DNA from: Clostridium transplantifaecale
GTDB lineage: Bacteria; Bacillota; Clostridia; Lachnospirales; Lachnospiraceae
Direction of reading: 5' to 3'
Length of the DNA stretch: 64,000 nucleotides
NCBI RefSeq assembly: GCF_900626075.1
Contig: NZ_UYZY01000001.1
Location: 1,054,001 to 1,118,000 of the forward strand
Shown: positions 23,452-35,000 of the stretch, piece by piece
How the letters are laid out: the number at the start of each line of letters is the position of its first letter
How positions within the stretch are numbered: position 1 is the first letter of the stretch
Program-made: the position numbers and the translations under genes
The notes under the pieces: generated by a model
What the model was told of the DNA's origin: nothing
The model's input: the letters and a program-made list of their open reading frames with translations, nothing else
Database searches by the model: none

Positions 23452-23799
23452 TTTTCTCCTTCCGGTTGCTGTTTTGTGCTACCTTTTAGCACAAATGTTT
23501 AGTTCGTTAGATATTTTTATTATATCAATAGCTGTCTAAAATTTTATTTCCTGTTCGTCAAAAATCCTCTCATTTTTTATGTTAAATCCCCGTGTTTTTG
23601 ATGAAAAGATCAGAAATATTTTCAAATCCTATCCTCTCTTAAAAAAATACATCCTCTTTGTTGAATTTCCGGTTTTTCTTCGATATACTGGTAGTACTGT
23701 TGGAAAAGTGGATATTAATAAACTTAATAGACTAGGAAAATAGCATTTTACCGAAAAAGAGAAGGAGGGTGTTGGGCATAAACTGCTCGGCAAAAGCAT
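23452..23799. promoter_or_regulatory. Divergent control region between esterase and AraC genes
   Basis: A 348-base AT-rich intergenic region. For the esterase, TATAAT is seen on the minus strand near 23520, and TGTGCT/AGCACA (23483-23502) makes a hairpin between it and the start codon. On the + side, AAGGAGG at 23762-23768 is 31 bases before the AraC ATG, too far to serve it. No further gene is seen. Confidence 0.55.
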
Positions 23800-24657
23800 A
23801 TGTGGATTTTTGACAAAAACAGACCGGATTCAAACCCTTATCAGACATTGCCTTTTTATCAGATTACTCAGTGCAGCTATGTGCCTAAGCCTTTACCATG
23901 GACACCTTATCCTCACTTCCATGATGACGAGTATGAGCTCCTTTTTATTGCAGAAGGAGCTTTCCTGGTAAATCTTCCAGGCTGTGTCGTTCCGGTAAAG
24001 GCAGGAGACGTGATATTCATCCCCCCCTCTATTGCTCATTGCATTAAGGACAATATAGAGGGTGTTTGTGTGCACTATGCCGTGCGCTTTCGCAGATACG
24101 CATCTGGCAACTGTAGACAAAAGGAATCACAAGAAGAGAAAAACGTCTTTTTAGTTCGTGATTGCCGGAAAATATTGATGTTTCGTCAGATTCTGGATAT
24201 GATTCAAAAAATTGGTCAGGAGAATGAGGGGACGATCGACGGAAGGATTCAAGCTTTGACTTTTTCACTTTTGGAGATTGTGGGACAGGAGTTTCACAGC
24301 AATGGAGAGATGATTGAGACTTCTGCTCCTGAATATGCCAATGACATTATGCAGTATCTTCAAAATCACATTCATGAGAAAATTACGATGGAAGATTTGG
24401 TTCTCCAGTTCAATTTTAGTGCATCACATATTTCTCGTGTGTTTTCCCGTGCTTACCATACTTCACCTATTCGTTATCTGATTTACAGTCGTATGCGCAC
24501 AGCCAGGCTCTATCTTCTCAAAGGAGATCTGACAGTGCCAGAAATTGGCCGTCGATTGGCATATCATAATACATACCATTTTTCACGGGCTTTTGAAGAG
24601 TTCTTTCATTGCCTCCCGGAGCAATATCGAGAAGGGCAATTTAAAAATGAAATATAA
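23800..24657 (+). CDS. AraC-family transcriptional regulator
   Basis: A 285-residue regulator with an N-terminal cupin-like sensing domain (PYPHFHDDEYELLFIAEG, VPVKAGDVIFIPPSIAHCI) and a C-terminal double helix-turn-helix (MEDLVLQFNFSASHISRVFSR, then VPEIGRRLAYHNTYHFSRAFEEFF). It probably senses a small sugar-like or aromatic ligand and controls the divergent carboxylesterase. The start at 23800 is forced, since a stop lies 21 bases upstream in frame, but it lacks a well-placed ribosome site; the AAGGAGG at 23762 instead faces a short TTG-started frame (23772-23813) that overlaps this start. Confidence 0.9.
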   Translation: MWIFDKNRPDSNPYQTLPFYQITQCSYVPKPLPWTPYPHFHDDEYELLFIAEGAFLVNLPGCVVPVKAGDVIFIPPSIAHCIKDNIEGVCVHYAVRFRRYASGNCRQKESQEEKNVFLVRDCRKILMFRQILDMIQKIGQENEGTIDGRIQALTFSLLEIVGQEFHSNGEMIETSAPEYANDIMQYLQNHIHEKITMEDLVLQFNFSASHISRVFSRAYHTSPIRYLIYSRMRTARLYLLKGDLTVPEIGRRLAYHNTYHFSRAFEEFFHCLPEQYREGQFKNEI

Positions 24658-24834
24658 AGCAGGGGGAGGCTTTTTCATTGGGTGGTGATGTTTCCTAGCT
24701 CCTCCTCCAATCAATACAAGCTTTAAAATTTTCAGAACATGGCTCGCAGGGCTCTCCACTATTATTGTCAAAAGAGTTTATCTACGGATCATAATAGTCT
24801 TAATGCCTATAAACAATGAAGGAGTAAATGTTTG

Positions 24835-25038
24835 ATGATAAGTTATGCCCCACTGTTCCGGACTATGAAAGAGAAAAATATCACTGCCTATCAATTAAAT
24901 AAAATGGGATTTTCAAATACAACGTACCACTCAATCAAACGTGGGAATGGCATAACGATGAAAACGTTAAATACTTTATGTGATTTACTGGATTGTGATA
25001 TTACAGATGTAGTTGAATATGTAAAGGAACAAAAATAA
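24835..25038 (+). CDS. Small XRE-type HTH regulator
   Basis: A 67-residue protein made of one Cro/CI-type helix-turn-helix (LFRTMKEKNITAYQLNKMG, NTTYHSIKRGNGITMKTLN, LCDLLDCDITDVVEYV). Such single-domain regulators are often part of mobile or defence modules or control one neighbour. AAGGAG lies upstream; an in-frame TTG immediately precedes the ATG. Followed at once by a terminator, so it is a one-gene unit between the AraC gene and ssrA. Target unknown. Confidence 0.85.
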   Translation: MISYAPLFRTMKEKNITAYQLNKMGFSNTTYHSIKRGNGITMKTLNTLCDLLDCDITDVVEYVKEQK

Positions 25039-25072
25039 CAGCCCTGCTCTTAAGTGATTGGCTGTTATTTTT
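25036..25072 (+). terminator. Terminator of the XRE gene
   Basis: AATAACAGCC and GGCTGTTATT form a ten-base stem followed by TTTT. Confidence 0.88.
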
Positions 25073-25156
25073 TACTGAAACTATCTATGAAGATTTATTT
25101 ATCTCGATGTTCCACAAATGAAACTTAAGTTTTGATTACCTTCTGATCACAGAAAA

Positions 25157-25186
25157 ACAAAAGAGCCTTGATTTATCAAGGCTCTC
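25157..25186 (-). terminator. Terminator of ssrA
   Basis: GAGAGCCTTGAT and ATCAAGGCTCTTTTG form a hairpin with T-tail on the minus strand, five bases after the tmRNA 3' end. Confidence 0.9.
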
Positions 25187-25190
25187 CCAA

Positions 25191-25531
25191 TGGAGCAGAC
25201 GGGAGTTGAACCCGTGTCCAAAAACCAATTCCCTGTTCTTCTACTATCGTAGTCCGTTCTTTGACATTCCCTCTATCCTGCGGAAACGAACATCCTCAGG
25301 ACTTCAGTAGATCCTAATACGTCTGACGGTCCGGAACCCTCCCGCCATCGTTTCTCACATAGTCGATGCCAGATTCTTAAAGTGTGAGTGCTCTAAGGCT
25401 GACAACAGCCAAATTAGGCTGCGTAAGCTAATTTATTATTGTTAGCGTTTAATTTTAAGTTTGCCATTTAACGCATCGCATGCGGATAGCTTCACCAGCT
25501 GCATGATCCCTGTCGAAACCGGTACTGCCCC
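25191..25531 (-). ncRNA. ssrA: tmRNA
   Basis: A 341-base transfer-messenger RNA that rescues stalled ribosomes. The tRNA-like ends pair: GGGGCAG at the 5' end (25531) with CTGCTCC next to the 3' A at 25191; CCA is not encoded. The 5' part has the conserved GGTTTCGACAGGG and the 3' part GGTTCAACTCCCG. The tag frame starts at GCA (25462-25464) and ends at TAA (25414-25416), encoding ANLKLNANNNKLAYAA. SmpB is encoded just upstream on the same strand. Confidence 0.97.
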
Positions 25532-25554
25532 TTTAAAGGGTTTTATGCTCCATT

Positions 25555-25583
25555 ATCTTATCATGTTCCAAAACGTCTGTCAA
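25555..25583 (-). promoter_or_regulatory. Promoter of ssrA
   Basis: TTGACA (25578-25583) and TAAGAT (25555-25560) with a 17-base spacer on the minus strand; the primary transcript would need a short 5' trim to give mature tmRNA. Confidence 0.85.
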
Positions 25584-25592
25584 TGGGGGCGG

Positions 25593-26057
25593 CTAGTTAT
25601 TTCTTGCCTTAAATTCCCTCTCGATTTCACGTTTTGCATCCTTCTTGGCGATATCGTCGCGTTTGTCGTAAAGTTTCTTACCTCTTGCCAGGCCTATCTC
25701 CACCTTCACAAGGCTGCCCTTAAAATACACCTGCAGCGGAACCAGGGTATAACCCTTTTCTTTAATTTTTGACTGCAGTTTTCTGATTTCCAGCTTATGA
25801 AGCAGAAGCTTTCTGGTGCGCAGCGGATCTTTGTTGAAAATATTTCCCTTCTCATAAGGGCTGATATGCATTCCATAGACATAGACCTGGTTGTTTTCCA
25901 CTTTAATAAAGGACTCCTTAATGCTGCACTTCCCCATACGCAGCGATTTTACCTCTGTCCCGTAAAGCTCGATCCCTGCTTCATACTTTTCATCGATAAA
26001 ATAATCATGATATGCCTTCTTATTATTGGCAACCATCTTAATGCTCTCTTTACCCAT
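25593..26057 (-). CDS. smpB: SsrA-binding protein SmpB
   Basis: SmpB binds the tRNA-like domain of tmRNA and brings it to stalled ribosomes. The 154-residue protein has the family blocks [65 protein letters not shown] and the C-terminal [22 protein letters not shown] tail that enters the mRNA channel. AGGAGG lies 14 bases before ATG 26057, somewhat far; the next in-frame ATG (26036) would have no ribosome site. Lies between rnr and ssrA, a classic order. Confidence 0.97.
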   Translation of the reverse strand: MGKESIKMVANNKKAYHDYFIDEKYEAGIELYGTEVKSLRMGKCSIKESFIKVENNQVYVYGMHISPYEKGNIFNKDPLRTRKLLLHKLEIRKLQSKIKEKGYTLVPLQVYFKGSLVKVEIGLARGKKLYDKRDDIAKKDAKREIEREFKARNN

Positions 26058-26115
26058 ATTGTTTTTGTTATCCTCCTGTTTTACCCGGTCTTTCGGCCGT
26101 GAAACCGGCGAGCCC

Positions 26116-28422
26116 CTACCTCGCCGTATTCACATTGCCTGCCGGAATAAAGTCGATGGTCTTTGCAAACCGGTCGCAGCCCGTAACCTGCACCCGGATC
26201 GGCTGACCCAGTTTATACGTCTTTCTCGTCATCTCCCCGATCAGTTCATAGTGAAGCTCGTCAAACAGGTAATAATCGTCGCGCAGCTCGTTGATATGCA
26301 CAAGCCCCTCCACGGTGCTCGGCAGCTCCACATAAAAGCCCCAGTTTGTCACGCCGGAAATAACGCCGTCAAATTCCTGTCCGATGAACTGTTCCATGTA
26401 CTGGACTTTTTTCATCTTATCGGTCTCACGCTCCGCCTCATCCGCTCTTCTCTCAAGAGCCGAAGTTTTAACCGCCACCTCGGGAAGAATCTTCTCAAAG
26501 TGGGAAACCCTTCTGTCGTCCAGTTTCCCGCACAGGCATTCCTTGATGATCCTGTGAATCTGCAGATCCGGATATCTCCTGATGGGAGACGTAAAATGCG
26601 TGTAGTATTTGGCCGCCAAACCGAAATGGCCGGAATTCAGGGTCGTATATTTTGCCTGCTTCATGGAACGGAGCGTCAGGCGGCTGATCAGCGCTTCTTC
26701 GGGTGTATTTTCCACTTTGTCAAGCAGCTTCTGTACTTCCTTGGGATGCACTTCTCCATTCGGCATACGAAGTATATATCCGAAATTGTTGATAAAAGTG
26801 CCCAGCTTTTTCATCTTTTCTTCATCGGGCTTATCGTGGGTCCTGTAAAGGAACGGCACCTCCTGCCAGAAATAATCTTCGGCTACCGTCTCATTAGCCA
26901 GAAGCATGAAATCTTCAATCAGGCGGGTGGCCGCATTGCGCTCATACGGCTTTATTTCTACAGGGTGTCCCTTCTCATCCAGGATAATCTTGCTCTCCGG
27001 GAAGTCAAAATCAATGGAACCTCGGCTGTGGCGCCTGTTCCTCAGAATATCGGCCAGCTCCTTCATCAGGTCGAACATCCCGACAAATTCCCTGTACTCT
27101 TCCATCACCTCCGGATTGCGGTCCGTGATAACGGCGTTTACGGCCGTATAAGTCATACGCCTGTCTACACGGATGACTGTCTCCGCCACCTCGTGTCCGA
27201 CTACCATACCCTTATCGTCGATTTCCATCAGACAGCTCAATGCCAGACGGTCCTCCCCCTGGTTCAGGGAGCAGATACCGTTGGAAAGCTTATGCGGAAG
27301 CATCGGAATAACGCGGTCCGTCAGATAGACACTCGTTCCCCTCTTAAGAGCCTCCGTGTCCAGCGGAGTATGTTCCTTTACATAATGGCTGACATCGGCA
27401 ATATGGACTCCCAGCTCATACCCGTTTTCCTTCTTTACGAGGGTAATCGCATCGTCCAGATCCTTTGCCTCCTCACCGTCAATTGTAACGGTTTTTATGG
27501 CTCTTAAATCCTTTCTGGCTAAAAGCTCCTCCGGCATCACTTCATCCGGGATCGTCTTAAGCTGTTCCATCACCTGCTCCGGAAACTCCTCCGGCAGATC
27601 ATAGGCGCGGACAATCGAGAGAATATCGATTCCCGGATCGTTGATGTGTCCCAGGATCTCGGTGATGACGCCTTCCGGCTTCTTTCCCTTGTCGTCGCCG
27701 AACTCCTTGATCTTCACTACTACTTTATGTCCTGTAACGGCGCCCGCATCACTGCCCTGGGGGATAAAGATATCTTTTGAAATCTTCTGGTTGTCCGGTA
27801 TTACGAAACCAAAACCCTTACTCTTTTCATAGGTTCCCACCAGACTTTCGTTGGCATGCTCGAGGACGCGGATCACGCAGCCTTCCGCACGCCTGCTGCC
27901 CTCTGCTTCCTCTATGACAATCTGGACTCTGTCCCCGTGCATGGCTCCCCTTGTCTTGTCGCCGGGAATGAACACGTCACTGTCCCTTCCTTCCACCGTA
28001 ACAAAGCCGAATCCCTTCGGATGCCCGCTGAAAGTTCCCGTAATAGCAAACGTCTCAGGCTTACCCAGCTTGCCTTTGGAAGAAAGACTCAGCTTGCCGT
28101 CCTTTAACAGCGCATCCAGCACCGCTTTCAGCTCTCTTCTTTTTTCCTTGGGGATGTCTAAAAGAATTGCCAGCTCCTTTACTTTCATCGGAACATAATT
28201 CTTATCGTTCATCAGGTCCAGGAGCACCCTTTTCCTTCTTTCGAACTCCTCCGCATCCTCAGGTTCAAACAGTTCAGCGACACCCCTTTTTTCATGGCTG
28301 TCCCTCTTTTTCCCCGTTTTTTCTTTCCGCTCACTGCCACTTCTTTTTTCCGGTCCGGCGCTATTTATTTCCGCTCTCCTGCCGGGTTTTAATTTCTTTT
28401 TAATTTTATCTTTTATTTTCAA
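26116..28422 (-). CDS. rnr: Ribonuclease R
   Basis: A 768-residue processive 3'-5' exoribonuclease of the RNB family. After a basic N-terminal tail (1-45) come a winged-helix RNase R domain, two cold-shock domains ([21 protein letters not shown] and [18 protein letters not shown]), the RNB core with [16 protein letters not shown] (metal-binding aspartates) and a C-terminal S1 domain ([25 protein letters not shown]). RNase R works with SmpB and tmRNA in degrading non-stop mRNA, which matches the gene order. SmpB follows after 58 bases. Confidence 0.97.
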   Translation of the reverse strand: MKIKDKIKKKLKPGRRAEINSAGPEKRSGSERKEKTGKKRDSHEKRGVAELFEPEDAEEFERRKRVLLDLMNDKNYVPMKVKELAILLDIPKEKRRELKAVLDALLKDGKLSLSSKGKLGKPETFAITGTFSGHPKGFGFVTVEGRDSDVFIPGDKTRGAMHGDRVQIVIEEAEGSRRAEGCVIRVLEHANESLVGTYEKSKGFGFVIPDNQKISKDIFIPQGSDAGAVTGHKVVVKIKEFGDDKGKKPEGVITEILGHINDPGIDILSIVRAYDLPEEFPEQVMEQLKTIPDEVMPEELLARKDLRAIKTVTIDGEEAKDLDDAITLVKKENGYELGVHIADVSHYVKEHTPLDTEALKRGTSVYLTDRVIPMLPHKLSNGICSLNQGEDRLALSCLMEIDDKGMVVGHEVAETVIRVDRRMTYTAVNAVITDRNPEVMEEYREFVGMFDLMKELADILRNRRHSRGSIDFDFPESKIILDEKGHPVEIKPYERNAATRLIEDFMLLANETVAEDYFWQEVPFLYRTHDKPDEEKMKKLGTFINNFGYILRMPNGEVHPKEVQKLLDKVENTPEEALISRLTLRSMKQAKYTTLNSGHFGLAAKYYTHFTSPIRRYPDLQIHRIIKECLCGKLDDRRVSHFEKILPEVAVKTSALERRADEAERETDKMKKVQYMEQFIGQEFDGVISGVTNWGFYVELPSTVEGLVHINELRDDYYLFDELHYELIGEMTRKTYKLGQPIRVQVTGCDRFAKTIDFIPAGNVNTAR

Positions 28423-28524
28423 TTTATTTCTCCACGTTTCTACTGTTTTCCTTTATATTATAGGGGAATTTATGCACAAACATACAATTTTAGTAAAAAA
28501 ATGTACCAAATCGGCTCTCATATT

Positions 28525-28551
28525 GTTACTGTTCACTCCGTGAACAGTAAC
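28525..28551. other. Perfect palindrome upstream of rnr
   Basis: GTTACTGTTCAC and GTGAACAGTAAC form a 12-base perfect inverted repeat around TCC, in the 180-base gap between secG and rnr. It has no T-tail on the + strand and only a weak one on the minus strand, so an operator or processing site is as likely as a terminator. Confidence 0.6.
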
Positions 28552-28568
28552 CCCATATTTCCCTATAA

Positions 28569-28607
28569 AGAAAAAGAACACCCCTGCTCCCAGGAGTGTC
28601 CGGATTA
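28569..28607 (-). terminator. Terminator of secG
   Basis: GGACACTCC and GGGGTGTTC form a stem followed by TTTTTCTTT on the minus strand, adjoining the secG stop. Confidence 0.82.
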
Positions 28608-28841
28608 AAGTACTTTCAGGTTCAATACAAAAGCAAGAATAAGCCAGAGAAATGCACCGTATTTTGTCATCTTCTCCAACTTTCCTTCCATGGAACGGCT
28701 CTTATTCTTTCCCCAATAGCTGTCTGCCATACCGCTGATGGAACCGGACAGGCCTGCGGATTTACCTTCCTGAAGTAAAATCACTACTGATAAAAATACA
28801 CAAATAGCAACAAATAAAAAGGTGAGAATACCTCTTATCAT
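28605..28841 (-). CDS. secG: Preprotein translocase subunit SecG
   Basis: A 78-residue membrane subunit of the SecYEG channel. Two hydrophobic helices (about 3-23 and 56-76) flank the conserved loop VILLQEGKSAGLSGSISG. The start at 28841 (MIRGILTF) is chosen since AGGAGGTG lies at the right distance; the frame is open for seven codons more. A good promoter lies just upstream and it heads the secG-rnr-smpB-ssrA group. Confidence 0.95.
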   Translation of the reverse strand: MIRGILTFLFVAICVFLSVVILLQEGKSAGLSGSISGMADSYWGKNKSRSMEGKLEKMTKYGAFLWLILAFVLNLKVL

Positions 28842-28870
28842 TTTTACACCTCCTATAGTCAAACAAGTGT

Positions 28871-28899
28871 ATCATATCATATTTTCCCCCGAAAGACAA
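28871..28899 (-). promoter_or_regulatory. Promoter of secG
   Basis: TTGTCT (28894-28899) and TATGAT (28871-28876), 17-base spacer, minus strand. Confidence 0.8.
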
Positions 28900-28931
28900 C
28901 TATTATTTTAGTTGATGTTTGAGGGCTGATG

Positions 28932-29022
28932 TTTGAGGACGCCGCCGCAGGATGGCGGACGGAATAGGCAATACACTGCGCGCCTTCAGTCCCTGCAAAA
29001 CTCCTCCCGGCCGCGTCCTCAT
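28932..29022. repeat. Nested palindromic repeat, copy 2 (short form)
   Basis: GAGGACGCCGCCGC with GATGGCGGACGG on the left and CGGCCGCGTCCTC on the right form the outer inverted arms; a single TTCAGTCCC is inside. It ends three bases before the eno stop and may serve as the 3' end structure of the eno message. Confidence 0.75.
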
Positions 29023-29025
29023 CTC

Positions 29026-30390
<1,365 letters not shown>

Positions 30391-30503
30391 TCAGGAGTCT
30401 GTCTTTCTTCTATAAACAACTATAAACAACAAAACTTTCTCTTGATCTTTGCACTTTATTATGATAAATTGAAAAGCAAATTTATTATTTAAGGGGGAAT
30501 TGT

Positions 30504-31946
30504 ATGGAATTAGCCAATACTGTTGTGAATACAATCAACAACTATCTTTGGGGAATCCCAATGATAGTACTCCTGTTCGGGACACACATTTTTTTGACCG
30601 TCCGGACCGGATTCATCCAGAGAAAGACATTTACCGCAATCAGGCTTTCTGTCACTAAAGATCCCGACTCTCACGGCGACATCAGCCAGTTCGGCGCACT
30701 GACAACGGCCCTGGCCTCCACCATCGGAACCGGCAATATTATCGGCGTGGGAACCGCAGTCGCCCTGGGCGGCCCAGGCGCAGTGCTTTGGTGCTGGCTG
30801 ACCGGTGTGTTCGGCATTGCGACAAAGTACGCCGAGTCGCTGATTGCAGTAAAATACCGCGTCAGGACAAAGGATGGGACCATGCTCGGCGGCGCCATGT
30901 ACGCTTTGGAACGCGGTTTACATATGAAATGGCTGGGGATCGTTTTTGCTGCCCTGGCCTCCCTCACCGCATTCGGAATCGGATGCGGCGTCCAGGTCAA
31001 CGCTATTGCAAGCGTCATTGACGCCAACCTGTCACCTGTCCTGAAAAACGGAAACGGCAGCCTGGCCGCGACGCTCAATAAAAATCCCTGGATCATCAGC
31101 CTGGCAATCGGCATTATCGTTGCTTTCGTGACCGGCCTTGTCATCTTCGGAGGGGTCAAGTCAATCGCCCGCGTCTGCGAACGGCTGGTTCCCTTTATGG
31201 CTTTCTTCTATGTCGTAGGATGCGTTATCATTCTGGTTATAAACAGAGAATATCTGGGCGAATCGATCCGAATCATTGTCAAATCGGCATTTACCGAGGT
31301 GCCCTCCATCGCCGGAGGACTGGTTGGTTCCGGTATTATGACGGCCGCCCGCTACGGAATGGCAAGAGGTCTTTTTTCCAATGAATCGGGCATGGGTTCC
31401 GCCCCTATCGTGGCTGCGGCGGCCCAGACCAGAAATCCGGTGCGTCAGGCCCTCGTTTCCTCAACCGGTACCTTCTGGGATACCGTGGTTGTCTGCATGA
31501 TGACGGGACTCGTCCTGGTCAGCAGCATCATCGGCAACGATGCCATCAGCGTAACCAACCTTTCCGGCGGCGAGCTGACCACAGCCGCCTTTTCCCAGAT
31601 TGCCTACATCGGCAGCCCGATTTTAATTATCGGAATTATCACATTTGCCTACTCCACCATTCTTGGCTGGTCTTACTACGGCGAACGCTGTCTGGAATAC
31701 CTTTTTGGAAAAAAAGCTCTTTTTCCCTACAGGCTGGTGTGGGTGTCGGTTCTTATTGCCGCTCCGCTGATTCAGCTCGATCTCGTATGGAATATTGCGG
31801 ATACGCTGAATGCACTGATGGCAATTCCGAATATCATCGCGGTCCTGCTCCTGTCGGGCGTCGTTGCAAAGGACACTAAATACTATTTAAATCACCTGGA
31901 TGAAAGAGATGAAACGCCGATTCCCGTTCTGGGAAAAGAAAATTAA
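30504..31946 (+). CDS. Alanine/glycine:cation symporter (AGCS family)
   Basis: A 480-residue sodium- or proton-coupled amino-acid importer with about eleven membrane helices. Family signatures are TGFIQRKTFTAIRLS, ALTTALASTIGTGNIIGVGTAVALGGPGAVLWCWL, GGVKSIARVCERLVPFMAFFYV and GLFSNESGMGSAPIVAAAAQT. The substrate is most likely alanine or glycine as in the family. GGGGGAATTGT precedes the ATG. It stands alone and is followed by a strong terminator shared with the convergent gene. Confidence 0.94.
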   Translation: MELANTVVNTINNYLWGIPMIVLLFGTHIFLTVRTGFIQRKTFTAIRLSVTKDPDSHGDISQFGALTTALASTIGTGNIIGVGTAVALGGPGAVLWCWLTGVFGIATKYAESLIAVKYRVRTKDGTMLGGAMYALERGLHMKWLGIVFAALASLTAFGIGCGVQVNAIASVIDANLSPVLKNGNGSLAATLNKNPWIISLAIGIIVAFVTGLVIFGGVKSIARVCERLVPFMAFFYVVGCVIILVINREYLGESIRIIVKSAFTEVPSIAGGLVGSGIMTAARYGMARGLFSNESGMGSAPIVAAAAQTRNPVRQALVSSTGTFWDTVVVCMMTGLVLVSSIIGNDAISVTNLSGGELTTAAFSQIAYIGSPILIIGIITFAYSTILGWSYYGERCLEYLFGKKALFPYRLVWVSVLIAAPLIQLDLVWNIADTLNALMAIPNIIAVLLLSGVVAKDTKYYLNHLDERDETPIPVLGKEN

Positions 31947-31965
31947 CAAAAGACATAACACTATA

Positions 31966-32022
31966 GAAAAGACCGATGTCCCCACAGGAGATTCCCTCCC
32001 CATGCAGGACACCGGTTTTTTC
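31966..32022. terminator. Bidirectional terminator between the symporter and the GGDEF-EAL gene
   Basis: AAGACCGATGTCC and GGACACCGGTTTTTT pair, with T-tail on + and a TCTTTTC tail on the minus side, between convergent genes. Confidence 0.82.
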
Positions 32023-32045
32023 TTTCCCTAACCGCAGTTGCAGTG

Positions 32046-35000
32046 TCAGTTTCTGCCCGCCAGTTCATATCTTATCTTCTTCATGGACGCCTCATATTTC
32101 CTGAACGTCCCTCTGCCTCCCGTCTTTGCCGCAAACAGGGCAATATCCGCTCTCTGGTATAACTCATCGAATTCCTTTCCCTGATCGGGCATCATAGCAT
32201 ACCCCGCTGATACGGAAAAAGTCATCTTCTGCTCTCCGTTTTCATAAGTAGTCTTCATTTCATCAATCACCTGGGTAATTTTGTTTTCCAGCACTTCCTC
32301 GCAGATATTTTTACAGAAAACCAGGAACTCATCCCCTCCGATCCGGCAGATGATATCATCCTGTCGGAAAAAGCTTTTGAGTTTGGCCGCATTTCCGGCT
32401 ATGACGCTGTCTCCATATGCATGTCCAAACACATCGTTGACCAGTTTAAAATTATCCAGATCCAGCATGATCAGGGCGGCTGTCTCACCGTCCATATTCT
32501 GCAGGAATTCCTTAATTCTCGGAATTGCGGTCTGTCTGTTGTAAAGTCCCGTCAGCGCGTCGTTCTCCGCCATCCTGGTCAGTTTAAGTTTCTGTTTCCT
32601 AAGGAGCTCCAGAGCCTTTTTATCAGCTTTATTTTCTACGTTTTTCTTTTTTTCTTCTGTGATATCCACGTAGTATCCAACTGCCTTAACCGGCTTACCA
32701 TCCCCGTTGCGTATCGTTTCACAGGCAACTCTGATCCAGCGCAGGCTCCCGTCCTTCTCCCTCATCGGCACTTCATGTTTCAGGCTTTCACCGCTTTTAT
32801 TCTGGTAAATCCGGCTGAGATATTCCAGGAAATCTCTCCGGTATTCCGCCGGTATCTCCTCCCAGCCCTCCACCGCCTGCGTAAAACCCTCAATTACCTT
32901 TTTACTTCTCCCCGCATCGAATCCTCCGGGCGCCTCTCTCTTATCCGTGCCGCGGTTCAGGGTCAGCCTGTTGTTCTCTATATCCCAGTCCCAGCTGTTG
33001 ATTTCCGCCTGACGCAGAACACTTTCCATCTGTGTTCCTGTCAGCCAGAGTTCCTGCTCTTTTTCCCTGATATAGGACACATCGGCACAGATACAGAGAA
33101 AGTGCATCCCCTCCGTCCCCTCATCGATATATCTTACATCCAGGCTCATCCACACACTTCCCCGTTCTGGTATCGCCACACGTATTATATCCTGATAATT
33201 CCCGCGGTTTCTCATAGACCATCTCAGGTGATCCATGAGGCCGCCCTCCTCACCGTTTCCGGCGGCCCGTTCACATATCCCGTTCCGGAGCATTTCTTCG
33301 TATTCTTCCCGCGTGCAGCCCATACGCCCAAACAGACCATTTGTCAAAATCTGTACGGAAATATCTCCATCTTTATAGGTGAGGAGGCTGACGGACTCCG
33401 GCAGATGTTTCATGAGAAGCTTCATCCTGTTACGAAGTTCTACCGTCTCAGTGATATCCAGGACAACTCCCTGAAGAAATGCCTTTCCCCCATATTCCAT
33501 GTAACGGCTCTGATCAGCCACCCAGATATAGCCCTGCTTAGCCATTATCCTGTATTCCAGATTATAGGTTTCCTCATTTCTCCGCAGAGATTCAACGCAC
33601 TTCCTCACGATACTCCTGTCGTCGGGATGGACCATATTGATAAATTTATCATCAAATCTGGTTCGGATCTCTTCTCTTGTACAGCCGGTAATCTCTAAAA
33701 ACCGGTTGCTGATGTAAAGAAAATCAAAATTCTCCGTTCTGGCGCACCGGTGATAGCCGCCCGGCATATCATTGTTCAGGAAATAAAGTTCCTGATTCTG
33801 GCGGATTAGCGCGGCATTACGCTCCGCCAGCTGCTGCTGGGCAGACATGGTCTCCGAAATATCGGTGCAGGCGCTGATAATTGCCAGCCTCCCGTCTTCG
33901 GCCATCACGACTTTTCCCTTATCCAACGTCCAGAACCACGTACCGTCCTTTTTAGGCATTCTATAGGTTGTCGTATATTCCAGGCCTGCATAATATTCGG
34001 GGCCAATATCTTTTTCCACCTGCTCCCTGTCTTCGGGATGAATCGTGTTAAGCACCAACCCGCCAATTGCTGCCTCCAGCTCTTCATAGGAGTCATAGCC
34101 CAGAAGCTGCACCATCTCAGAGTTGGCAAAGTAAAGCGGAAACCCCTCTTCACAGTATCCGCCAATCATTCCTCCCGGCGTCATCTGTGCGAAAATTGCC
34201 GCAGCTGCCCTGCGGTTTTCTTCCGCCAGACGCATAAACGCCCTGTCGTTCTCCGCAACATTAACCACCGCTGCCAGGGCACGCTGGGAGGATTCCAACT
34301 GGTATTCCTTCTGTTTCTGCCGTGTGATGTCGCTTACGGAACAGTAAAACTGCCTGTGCCCATCCTGCTCTCTCATGAAAAAGGCCCGCAGATGCATCCA
34401 CATAATGCTTCCGTCGCCTTTCAGATACCGCAGTTCGCCCTCTCCTCCCTTAAGTCTGTCTTCAAAAGCCTGTTCAAAAATTCTGATAAGCAGCCCGCGG
34501 TCTTCCCGGTAAATATTTTCTTCAATGTTCTTCCGCTTCTCTTCCAGTTCCAGCAGGTTGGCACCTGTAATTTTACAGTACTGTTCATTGGCCCTCAACA
34601 GTTCCGCATGGCCGTCCGAACTGTCGTAGAGAGCAATGCCTCCCAGTATGTTGTTCAGCATTGTTTCACTGAATATATCATCATTCATCAAATCCCTGGT
34701 CTGCATCCGGCTGATAGTCCTGGCCGTTATTCCGCGGAAATCCATATTCTCTTCCCCTGCCATAACCGCCTCACAGTCCGCAATCGGCATCGGCCGGTAG
34801 AAATAGTACCCCTGCCCGTACTGGCAGCCCATGTCTAACAGCATCTCCATCTGCGCTCTGGTTTCCACGCCTTCGGCGATCATCCGCAATTCCATAAACC
34901 GTGCCATATTGATAATCGTTTCTAGAATCCGCATGGCCCGGCCTTCGCTCTTATCATCCATTTTAAGAAACTTCATGTCTATTTTTAATACATCGACCTT

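Noticed and set aside
21480..25190. Prophage or integrative element at ssrA
   Set aside because: No integrase, structural or conjugation genes and no visible att repeat; kept only as a low-interest hypothesis of past transfer.
26026..27507. 493-codon + strand frame opposite rnr
   Set aside because: Antisense to RNase R, whose cold-shock, RNB and S1 motifs are intact on the minus strand.
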